Source of the DNA: Syntrophomonadaceae bacterium
GTDB lineage: Bacteria; Bacillota; Syntrophomonadia; Syntrophomonadales; Syntrophomonadaceae
Assembly: GCA_028683995.1 (NCBI GenBank)
Contig: JAQUGU010000038.1
Location: 1 to 11,175 of the forward strand
Direction: 5' to 3'
Length of the DNA: 11,175 nt
The notes under the pieces were generated by a model that was not told the DNA's origin, searched no databases, and saw nothing but the letters and a program-made list of their open reading frames with translations. Positions 5,894-11,175 of the stretch are shown piece by piece (the stretch's first letter is position 1; every line of letters begins with the position of its first letter). The position numbers and the translations under genes are program-made.

Positions 5894-6015
5894 GGAAGAA
5901 TTTGCGTGGCTTATCGAAATCACCCCGGTAGTTGCTGAGAGCCGGACATAAGTTTTCTAATTGCCCAAATTATGATATACTTCATGTGAAAATTAATGGG
6001 GTAGAGGAGATTATA

Positions 6016-7509
6016 ATGAAAGACGCAGTTATGCTTATAGCCTTTTATAATCAAAGGGCATTGGGGGTTAGATACCTGGCCGAAGCCCTCAAGAAAAGCG
6101 GATATGAAGTTATTACGGTATTTTTCAAAGACTTTAACAGTATCTCTCCCAGCAAAGTATCGGAAAAAGAAATGCAACTGCTGGTCGAGCTTATATATAA
6201 AACCAAACCTTCATCTATAGGCTTGAGCGTTATGTCCTCCCTCTATTTGGAGTCAGTATACCTGGTAAATGATTGTATCAGGAAAAACTTCAACATCCCA
6301 GTGGTATGGGGGGGAGTTTACGCATCTCTCTTTCCTGGCCACGCGCTGGAATATGCGGATTATGTTATTCGCGGTGAGGGCGAGCAAGCAATCGTTGAAT
6401 TATTTGATACCTTGCGGGAAGGCAAGGATCCCTCCCAGCTGGAAAACCTGGCTTATAAAGATAGCAACGGGCAATTAGCAGTTAATGATGTCAGGCCCAT
6501 AGTTGATGTAGATGAACTTGGATTCCCGTCAGTTGGGGACCAGAACCTTTACTATATCCATGACGATAAAATTACTGCCGGAGATCCGCAAATGGGCGGC
6601 TTCACCTATGAATTAACGGCTTCTCGGGGCTGTCCCTTTCAGTGTTCCTATTGCAGTTCGGTCAATTTACGCAGGATATACCGGGGCAAAGGAAAATACG
6701 TACGCTTTCGCAGCGTAGACAGTGTCCTGGCAGAATTAAACCAGGCGAAAAAGGCCTTGCCACACTTGAAAGTAATCCATTTTTGGGACGAAATATTTTC
6801 CAACGAAGCCGGTTGGGTGGAAGAATTTAGCCGACGTTACTCCCAGGAGATTGGAATTCCTTTTAGAGTCTGGGGACACCCCTTAATGATTAACCACCGG
6901 ATTATTAGCAATCTGGTGGAAGCCGGGCTCTATCAGATCGTGGTGGGAATACAGAGTGGATCACCACGCATTCGGAAAGAAGTGTTTCATCGCAATGAGT
7001 CTCAGGAAGACATTATCAAATGCAGCAAAGTTCTGGCTGAATGCAAGGTACCCAAGGTAATCTATGACTTTATGATACATCACCCCTTTGAATCACTGGA
7101 GGAACTGAAAGAAACTTACCGCTTATGTTTGGAACTGGAGCCTCCTTTTGAGTTACAGATACACGGACTGCACTTTCTCCCCGGTACGGACATTGTACAA
7201 ATGGCTTTGGATGCCGGATATTACTCCTGTGAAGAAATGAATGCAAAAATGTATGGGAGTCTTAAGAAACAGTTCGAAAGCTGGTACTGGGATGTATCCG
7301 CTTCTGAAAATATTGATGAACTTACCTGCTGGACAAGTATGATATTCCTGTCTCAATTCCTCTCCTTGCGGCCAATGCTCAAAACATTGGAAAACAATCT
7401 GCAGAAAAATAAGGGACTGAATACTATTTACCGCTTACAGCTAATCATGAATAAAATGCTCAAGCTCCGTAATCTCGCTCAAAAGGCCATACTGGTGGTA
7501 AAACCGTAA
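6016..7509 (+). CDS. B12-binding-domain radical SAM enzyme, substrate unknown
   Basis: A 497-residue enzyme. The ATG at 6016 has GAGGAG (6004-6009) 6 bases upstream; an in-frame TTG at 5932 would add 28 residues with no ribosome site. The N-terminal 150 or so residues have the cobalamin-binding Rossmann-like pattern (GVRYLAEALKKSGYEV, then IGLSVMSSLYLESVYLV, then VVWGGVYASLFPGHALEYAD and YVIRGEGEQAIVELF). They lack the DxHxxG histidine motif, as many members of this class do. The radical SAM cluster motif is CPFQCSYC with C206, C210 and C213, followed by the core barrel (VIHFWDEIF, QIVVGIQSGSPRIRKEVFHR). The C-terminal 100 residues are helical and not assignable. Relatives act in methylation or ring formation in hopanoid, bacteriochlorophyll and natural-product pathways, but nothing nearby names a substrate. 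It stands alone, flanked by repeat DNA, which suggests acquisition. Confidence 0.85.
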   Translation: MKDAVMLIAFYNQRALGVRYLAEALKKSGYEVITVFFKDFNSISPSKVSEKEMQLLVELIYKTKPSSIGLSVMSSLYLESVYLVNDCIRKNFNIPVVWGGVYASLFPGHALEYADYVIRGEGEQAIVELFDTLREGKDPSQLENLAYKDSNGQLAVNDVRPIVDVDELGFPSVGDQNLYYIHDDKITAGDPQMGGFTYELTASRGCPFQCSYCSSVNLRRIYRGKGKYVRFRSVDSVLAELNQAKKALPHLKVIHFWDEIFSNEAGWVEEFSRRYSQEIGIPFRVWGHPLMINHRIISNLVEAGLYQIVVGIQSGSPRIRKEVFHRNESQEDIIKCSKVLAECKVPKVIYDFMIHHPFESLEELKETYRLCLELEPPFELQIHGLHFLPGTDIVQMALDAGYYSCEEMNAKMYGSLKKQFESWYWDVSASENIDELTCWTSMIFLSQFLSLRPMLKTLENNLQKNKGLNTIYRLQLIMNKMLKLRNLAQKAILVVKP

Positions 7510-7613
7510 TACTATTGGGCAGTATCATTCGCCTGCCGTATGCTATAATTTTGTTTATTTCAAGGCAACGTACGGCTCAAGGACTTTCCACTCCTCTCCT
7601 AACTTCTACCCCC

Positions 7614-7908
7614 CTTGCACCAATCCAATGAACCTGGTTCAGGTGGGGGTGGTTCGGAGAACCACCCCCGGTTATAATTTCTTCTTGCACCAATCCAATG
7701 AACCTGTTCAGGTGGGGGTGGTCCGGAGGACCACCCCCGGTTATAATCTCCCCTTGCACCAATCCAATGAACCTGGTTCAGGTGGGGGTGGTCCGGAGGA
7801 CCATCCCCGGTTATAATCTCCCCTTGCACCAATCCAATGAACCTGGTTCAGGTGGGGGTGGTCCGGAGGACCATCCCCGGTTATAATCTCCCCTTGCACC
7901 AATCCAAT
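7614..7908. repeat. 70-bp tandem repeat array, four units plus a partial
   Basis: Units begin at 7614, 7684, 7753, 7823 and 7893 (lengths 70, 69, 70, 70, then 16 bases). Each full unit reads: TTGCACCAATCCAA, then the palindrome TGAACCTGGTTCA (one base short in unit 2), then a hairpin with an 11-bp stem and a GGA loop (GGGGGTGGTYC / GRACCACCCCC), then TTATAAT. Unit 1 has TTC/GAA in the stem while units 2-4 have TCC/GGA, a compensated change; units 3 and 4 have a G-T wobble. The 70-base period is not a multiple of three, so it is not coding. There are no variable spacers, so it is not a CRISPR. With 7510-7613 (no gene seen; a TATAAT at 7544-7549 without a -35) it fills the gap before the HTH gene. 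Confidence 0.9.
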
Positions 7909-7922
7909 CAGCATGGTAAAAT
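7894..7922 (+). promoter_or_regulatory. Promoter of the HTH regulator, -35 supplied by the last repeat
   Basis: TTGCAC (7894-7899), 17-base spacer, TAAAAT (7917-7922). The -35 lies in the truncated fifth repeat unit and the -10 just outside the array, 44 bases before the gene start. Full units carry the same TTGCAC but have no -10 at the right distance. Confidence 0.6.
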
Positions 7923-7965
7923 AAACGAAAAATTTGTACACAACATTGTGCGCAAGGAGTTGCCT

Positions 7966-8496
7966 ATGGAATTTTTTCGTATCCAACACAAGATTATAAG
8001 CTGGGAAAAAATTGACAAAACCTTAAAAAAGGCTTTGAGCATGAGAGCCCGGGGGTTTTCCCAGCAGGAAACTGCTGACCGCCTGAATATAGACCGCACC
8101 TTTATCTCCCGCCTGGAAACCCTGGGCGAGCTGCGCAAAGGCCAGTCCATAGCCTGCGTTGGGTTTCCCATTTTTAATAAGGACGAGGTTAAGGAAATAC
8201 TGGAAAATGAAGGCGTTGATTTTATCCTCTTAATGAGCGAAGAGGAGCGCCTGGACTTCATCCACCACCGCAGCGGTAAGGAATTGCTTAATGAAATAAT
8301 GGACCTTACTGCTCGGGTACGATCCTATGAGGTAGTCATCTGTATAGGCTCAGATGAACGAATAAAATTGATGGAAGGGGTATTGGACGGGCAGGTAATA
8401 TCCATAGAAATAGGCACCTCTCCGATTACCGAGGACAAATGGGTAGACCCCGCAGAACTAAAAAAAATCCTGCGCACCATCAAATCCGCCCGGTAG
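7966..8496 (+). CDS. HTH regulator with C-terminal sensor-like domain
   Basis: A 176-residue protein from ATG 7966, with AAGGAG (7954-7959) 6 bases upstream. The frame stays open back into the tandem array, but those codons are repeat-derived. Residues 31-52 (FSQQETADRLNIDRTFISRLE) form a clear helix-turn-helix of the Xre/Cro type. After it comes a Rossmann-like part: SIACVGFPIFNKDEVKEIL near 61-79 and VVICIGSDERIKLMEGVL further on, which may bind a small ligand or nucleotide. I recognise the arrangement as a conserved uncharacterised Clostridia regulator, next to the dehydrogenase-like gene downstream. The repeated palindrome upstream would suit autoregulation, but this is inferred. It is separated from the next gene by 364 bases of repeats, so they are probably not one transcript. 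Confidence 0.75.
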   Translation: MEFFRIQHKIISWEKIDKTLKKALSMRARGFSQQETADRLNIDRTFISRLETLGELRKGQSIACVGFPIFNKDEVKEILENEGVDFILLMSEEERLDFIHHRSGKELLNEIMDLTARVRSYEVVICIGSDERIKLMEGVLDGQVISIEIGTSPITEDKWVDPAELKKILRTIKSAR

Positions 8497-8499
8497 AAA

Positions 8500-8534
8500 G
8501 TGAGGCGTGAGGAGTGAGGCGTGAGGAGTAAGGC
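8500..8534. repeat. Heptamer array GTGAGG(A/C), five units
   Basis: Units GTGAGGC, GTGAGGA, GTGAGGC, GTGAGGA, GTAAGGC start 3 bases after the stop of the HTH gene. This is the same type as 5689-5716. Both arrays sit at a gene 3' end on the coding strand and both are followed by REP-like elements. Confidence 0.75.
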
Positions 8535-8539
8535 ATAAA

Positions 8540-8611
8540 GGCGAACATGGGGACTGTCCCTGCTGTTTCGCCCGGAACCAAGGAAACAGAGGGACTGTCC
8601 CCGTGTTCGCC
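8540..8611. repeat. Long imperfect hairpin, about 29-bp stem
   Basis: Arms 8540-8569 and 8583-8611 pair almost throughout (GGCGAACATGGGGAC... against ...GTCCCCGTGTTCGCC), with one bulged base, a wobble and a mismatch, around a 13-base loop. Each arm carries GGGACTGTCCC, itself a short palindrome. There is no T-run, so it is not a simple terminator. The outer GGCGAAC / GTTCGCC is the stem of the REPIN-like elements. Confidence 0.65.
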
Positions 8612-8629
8612 CGGGATTAACCATAAAAA

Positions 8630-8654
8630 CACACAAGAACCGTCCCCTTGTGTG
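8630..8654. repeat. Short hairpin with GGGACGGTTCTT-type core
   Basis: A perfect 8-bp stem CACACAAG (8630-8637) / CTTGTGTG (8647-8654) encloses AACCGTCCC. On the minus strand the core reads GGGGACGGTTCTT, close to the GGGACGTTCTT at both ends of the 3739-3940 element, although the stems are unrelated. Confidence 0.6.
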
Positions 8655-8662
8655 GTCCAATG

Positions 8663-8760
8663 TGTAGGGGCGAACCCGTGTGTTCGCCCGCGGTTGCCAG
8701 TTTTGTAACGCGAAAGGGGAATCAGCCCCAGCCGGGCAGACACATGGGTCTGCCCCTACA
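8663..8760. repeat. REPIN-like element, copy 2
   Basis: A 98-bp element with perfect 9-bp inverted ends, TGTAGGGGC (8663-8671) and GCCCCTACA (8752-8760). Two hairpins lie inside: GGGCGAAC / GTTCGCCC next to the GTAG end, and GGGCAGAC (8734-8741) / GTCTGCCC (8748-8755) next to the CTAC end. The layout is two REP units facing each other. Copy 1 at 5785 shares most of the sequence. Confidence 0.75.
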
Positions 8761-8860
8761 ATTCTCATCCTTACTTTAGACAGCAATAGCAACAATTACT
8801 ACATTTTAGTTTATTTAAACCATAAATAACGAGTACCTGATAAAAAAGGGAGGTTAAATA

Positions 8861-9775
8861 TTGAAGCGTGTTGTAAGCGTTAGCCTGGGTTCATCCAAAC
8901 GTAACCATGCCTTTGAAACCGATTTTATGGGTGAGCATTTCCGGATTGAGCGCATTGGGACTAATGGAGATTGGGATAAGGCCATAAACCTGATTCGGGA
9001 ACTGGACGGCAAAGTGGATGCCTTCGGTATGGGAGGCATTGACCTTTATGTCCAATTGGCCGGTAAGCCCTATATAATCAAAGACGCCAAAAGATTAATC
9101 GTTGAAGCCCGCAAAACCCCCATGGTAGACGGAAGTGGCCTTAAAAATACCCTGGAGCGCAAGTGCATCATGGACATTCAAAAAGAAGGAATCCTGGACC
9201 TGCGGGAAAAAAATGTACTCATGGTATGTGCGGTGGATCGTTTTGGCATGGCCGAAGCCTTCGAAGAAGTAGGGGCCAGGCTGACCCTGGGCGATTTTAT
9301 CTACACGGTAGGAATTCCTATGCCCTTACATTCACTTAATACCCTGAAAATAGCCGGGCGCATAGCCGCTCCTTTTATAGTCCGTATGCCCTTTGATAAA
9401 CTTTATCCTACCGGAGCTCAACAGGATGTCATAATTCCCAAGCATTCAAAATATTATTATGCAGCGGATATTTTAGCCGGAGACTTTAATTATATCCGCC
9501 GCTATCTGCCGGATAAACTGCAGGGGCAGATAATTATTACTAATACCACCACCAGTGATGACATGAAAATGCTGAAAGAGCGGGGGATTAGCAAAGTGAT
9601 TACTACCACTCCAGATATGGGAGGCAGATCATTTGGCACCAATGTTATTGAAGCCCTGATGGTATCCATCATGCAGAGACCGCTGGATCAGATATCTCCG
9701 CAGGATTACTACAACATGTTGAAAGAGCTGGACATGAAGCCAGGGGTGGTAGACCTGGAGAAAATGGATGCTTGA
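8861..9775 (+). CDS. Conserved protein often labelled quinate 5-dehydrogenase-like
   Basis: A 304-residue cytoplasmic protein. The start is TTG 8861, set by the strong AAGGGAGGT (8846-8854) 6 bases upstream; no ATG fits. From memory, close homologues in Clostridia carry the label quinate 5-dehydrogenase, but no substrate evidence supports it and the classical shikimate/quinate dehydrogenase motifs are not seen. Notable segments: VSVSLGSSKRNHAFE at the start, FGMGGIDLYVQLAGKPYIIKD (about 55-75), ARKTPMVDGSGLKNTLER (about 87-104), NVLMVCAVDRFGMAEAFEEVGA, GDFIYTVGIPMPLHS and TTTPDMGGRSFGTNVIEA. The glycine-rich strands suggest nucleotide or cofactor binding. The stop (TGA 9773-9775) overlaps the next gene by 8 bases, so the two form an operon. 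Function unknown. Confidence 0.7.
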   Translation: MKRVVSVSLGSSKRNHAFETDFMGEHFRIERIGTNGDWDKAINLIRELDGKVDAFGMGGIDLYVQLAGKPYIIKDAKRLIVEARKTPMVDGSGLKNTLERKCIMDIQKEGILDLREKNVLMVCAVDRFGMAEAFEEVGARLTLGDFIYTVGIPMPLHSLNTLKIAGRIAAPFIVRMPFDKLYPTGAQQDVIIPKHSKYYYAADILAGDFNYIRRYLPDKLQGQIIITNTTTSDDMKMLKERGISKVITTTPDMGGRSFGTNVIEALMVSIMQRPLDQISPQDYYNMLKELDMKPGVVDLEKMDA

Positions 9776-10685
9776 TCTGGATTTTGCCTTCTTTAAATTA
9801 AGCAGCGATGAAAAACGGGGTCTATTTTACCGGAAACATTTTCTAAACCGGCTGGCCCCGGTTTTTTTTCCCCCCCGGGTGGAAAAACTAATTCAGTTAA
9901 ACGAGCTTAATTTCACCGGGTGCCAGATAAGCATGCCTCTGGGGCCGGGCAACCTGGGCCTCATCGAGCCGGAAAAACAGCAGAGCATGCTGAAACGCTG
10001 CACCGGGATAGTACAGGATTACCAATTGCCCAGCATGGCCGTGGACCGCCGCCTGAAAAGGCAATTGCTTAAATTATCCATAGGTTTTCCGCTGGTCTTT
10101 GGGGATAATTTTATAAAGGCTCTGGCCGCTGCCATAACTGTCCGGATGCTTTCCCGGCGAAAAATAAAGCGTATAATCATAGTGGGAGAAGTGGATCATT
10201 ATGCCGAGTTCATTAGCGGTATTAGCCTCTGCGGGGTTCCCCTTTCCATTCAAACCATGTTCCCAGCCCAGTATGAGGTAATGACCTACCGTTTGCTCTA
10301 TGAACAAGGATATGCCGTAAGTACCAGTGCCTTAAACCCGCACAGCTGGGATGCGGGTGATCTAGTTTTTATCTTTGACCCGCACAGGGAAGGATTGGCG
10401 GTTGCTTTTCCCCAGGCCTGTTGTATTCAGCTGACCAATAACGTCTGCGGCCTGGCCCCGGAACTGGAGGCAAAATTAAGCCGGAACGCTATGGAGAGCA
10501 GGCTCTATAATCTGGCCCCGATAATGGAAACTTGTATGTTGGGGGAAGCAGGAATTTTGTCGCCGGGTGGAGAACAAATAAGGGCAAATGAAGCCTATAA
10601 GGATGAAGGAAACATTTTCCTTACCCTGCAGCAGGTGGGAGAAGAACTGGGTTTATGGGATCTCTTTCTTGACAAGGCCATATGA
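9768..10685 (+). CDS. Conserved hypothetical protein with possible Rossmann-like segment
   Basis: A 305-residue protein from ATG 9768, which overlaps the stop of the preceding gene by 8 bases, so translation is probably coupled. No family name is recognised. Near the middle, KRIIIVGEVDHYAEFISGISLCGVPLSIQ looks like a beta-alpha-beta nucleotide-binding unit, although the GxGxxG pattern is incomplete. It is followed by DAGDLVFIFDPHREGLAV. Earlier the chain has GCQISMPLGPGNLGLIEP and GFPLVFGDNFIKALAAAITVRML. No signal peptide is evident. The tight coupling with the dehydrogenase-like gene suggests a joint role. A redox or acyl-metabolism step would be a guess only. Confidence 0.65.
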   Translation: MLDLDFAFFKLSSDEKRGLFYRKHFLNRLAPVFFPPRVEKLIQLNELNFTGCQISMPLGPGNLGLIEPEKQQSMLKRCTGIVQDYQLPSMAVDRRLKRQLLKLSIGFPLVFGDNFIKALAAAITVRMLSRRKIKRIIIVGEVDHYAEFISGISLCGVPLSIQTMFPAQYEVMTYRLLYEQGYAVSTSALNPHSWDAGDLVFIFDPHREGLAVAFPQACCIQLTNNVCGLAPELEAKLSRNAMESRLYNLAPIMETCMLGEAGILSPGGEQIRANEAYKDEGNIFLTLQQVGEELGLWDLFLDKAI

Positions 10686-10747
10686 GCTACTTATAATACC
10701 ATAAAGATAGCTGCAGAGGCTAGATTTTTTTGTTATATGGAGTATCA

Positions 10748-10767
10748 AAGCCGGGGGCTTAATTTTT
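10748..10767 (+). terminator. Weak terminator-like hairpin before greA
   Basis: AAGCC, loop GGG, GGCTT (10748-10760), followed by AATTTTT (10761-10767). The 5-bp stem is short, so termination would be partial at best. The interval 10686-10786 holds nothing else convincing. Confidence 0.35.
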
Positions 10768-10786
10768 AGAGTTAGGGAGCGATAAG

Positions 10787-11175
10787 ATGACCGAAGAAAA
10801 AGAGATTATTTTAACCAAGGAAGGCCTGCACAAGCTGGAATCCGAGCTGGAGCACCTGAAATCGGTACGGCGGGAAGAAGTGGCGGAACGAATAAAACAG
10901 GCGATTGCCTTTGGGGATATAAGCGAAAACTCGGAGTACGAGGATGCCAAGAACGAACAGGCCTTTATAGAAGGTAGAATCCTAACCCTGGAAAAAACCC
11001 TGAAAAACTCACGCCTTATGGAGGAAAATGATATTCGCACCGATGTGGTCTCCCTGGGTTCAAAAGTTACCCTGAAGGAGGTCAAGTCCGGCCGGGAGGT
11101 TACAGTCCTGCTGGTTTCCTCGGTGGAGTCGAAGTTAAAGGACGGCAAAATCTCCGATGAATCCCCGGTAGGCCG
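10787..11175 (+). CDS. greA: Transcription elongation factor GreA, 5' part (runs off the window)
   Basis: GreA rescues backtracked RNA polymerase by stimulating transcript cleavage, reaching into the secondary channel with a coiled-coil finger. The ATG at 10787 has AGGGAG (10774-10779) 7 bases upstream. About 129 residues are visible out of a typical 155-160; no stop occurs before the edge. The N-terminal coiled coil is clear (LTKEGLHKLESELEHLK, VRREEVAERIKQAI), with the acidic tip FGDISENSEYEDAKNEQ carrying the Asp and Glu that hold the catalytic metal. The C-terminal globular domain begins near VVSLGSKVTLKEV and continues to the edge. In many Clostridia lysS follows greA; that region is outside the window. 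Confidence 0.96.
   Translation, partial: MTEEKEIILTKEGLHKLESELEHLKSVRREEVAERIKQAIAFGDISENSEYEDAKNEQAFIEGRILTLEKTLKNSRLMEENDIRTDVVSLGSKVTLKEVKSGREVTVLLVSSVESKLKDGKISDESPVG

Noticed and set aside
7515..7549. Promoter TTGGGC ... TATAAT after the radical SAM gene
   Set aside because: The spacer is 23 bases, too long for a standard promoter, and no gene starts nearby.
7614..7908. CRISPR array
   Set aside because: The whole 70-bp unit repeats without variable spacers and there are no cas genes.
7577..7989. Several overlapping open frames of 60-80 codons on both strands over the tandem array
   Set aside because: They arise from the 70-bp repeat, whose period is not a multiple of three, so no frame is kept from unit to unit; none has a ribosome site.
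10711..10732. Terminator TAGC...GCTA followed by a T-run after the 305-residue gene
   Set aside because: The stem has only about 4 base pairs, too weak to support.

Overview
The window looks like chromosomal DNA of an anaerobic, low-to-moderate GC Firmicute of the class Clostridia, perhaps a syntrophic or Peptococcaceae-like lineage. The evidence is strong AGGAGG-type ribosome sites, the order bioY - coaX - dusB - ... - greA (a core neighbourhood in many Clostridia, normally continued by lysS), a B12-binding radical SAM gene, and intergenic spaces rich in small palindromic repeats. The genus is an inference and was not tested by search.

Layout. 1-449: 3' part of bioY (biotin transporter). 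450-3957: an accessory island between bioY and coaX. It holds a decayed 7TM sensor-protein remnant (668-1020), an intact RelB/DinJ-type antitoxin on the minus strand (1149-1412), and a YoeB-type toxin in two separated pieces (1063-1149 and 3595-3741). Between the pieces lies a plus-strand pair: an AAA15/ABC-type ATPase (1701-2813) and a TOPRIM-like protein (2806-3534), which resembles two-gene anti-phage systems of the AbiL or PARIS kind. A 202-bp inverted-repeat element (3739-3940) closes the island and abuts the coaX ribosome site.

3958-5714: coaX and dusB, tightly coupled. 5715-6015: a repeat-rich gap. 6016-7509: a lone B12-binding-domain radical SAM enzyme. 7614-7908: four 70-bp tandem repeats plus a partial fifth, each with a palindrome and a strong hairpin, leading into the promoter of an HTH regulator (7966-8496). 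8497-8860: another repeat-rich gap. 8861-10685: two overlapping genes, one similar to proteins often labelled quinate 5-dehydrogenase and one unknown with a possible Rossmann-like segment. 10787-end: 5' part of greA.

The most notable observation is that a 31-bp perfect direct repeat at 1062-1092 and 3704-3734 bounds a 2.64-kb segment in which the YoeB toxin gene is circularly permuted. The N-terminal half of the toxin, with its antitoxin, is at one end and the C-terminal half at the other. Joining the ends through the repeat would put antitoxin and toxin back in order. This suggests that the antitoxin/toxin/ATPase/TOPRIM cargo passed through a circular intermediate that recombined inside the toxin gene, although recombination between two degraded toxin copies cannot be excluded.

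A second theme is the repeat content: two roughly 100-bp REPIN-like elements (GTAG plus hairpin, inverted), related single hairpins with compensatory stem changes, heptamer arrays that begin at or run over gene 3' ends, and two hairpin types that share a GGGACG(G)TTCTT core in unrelated stems.
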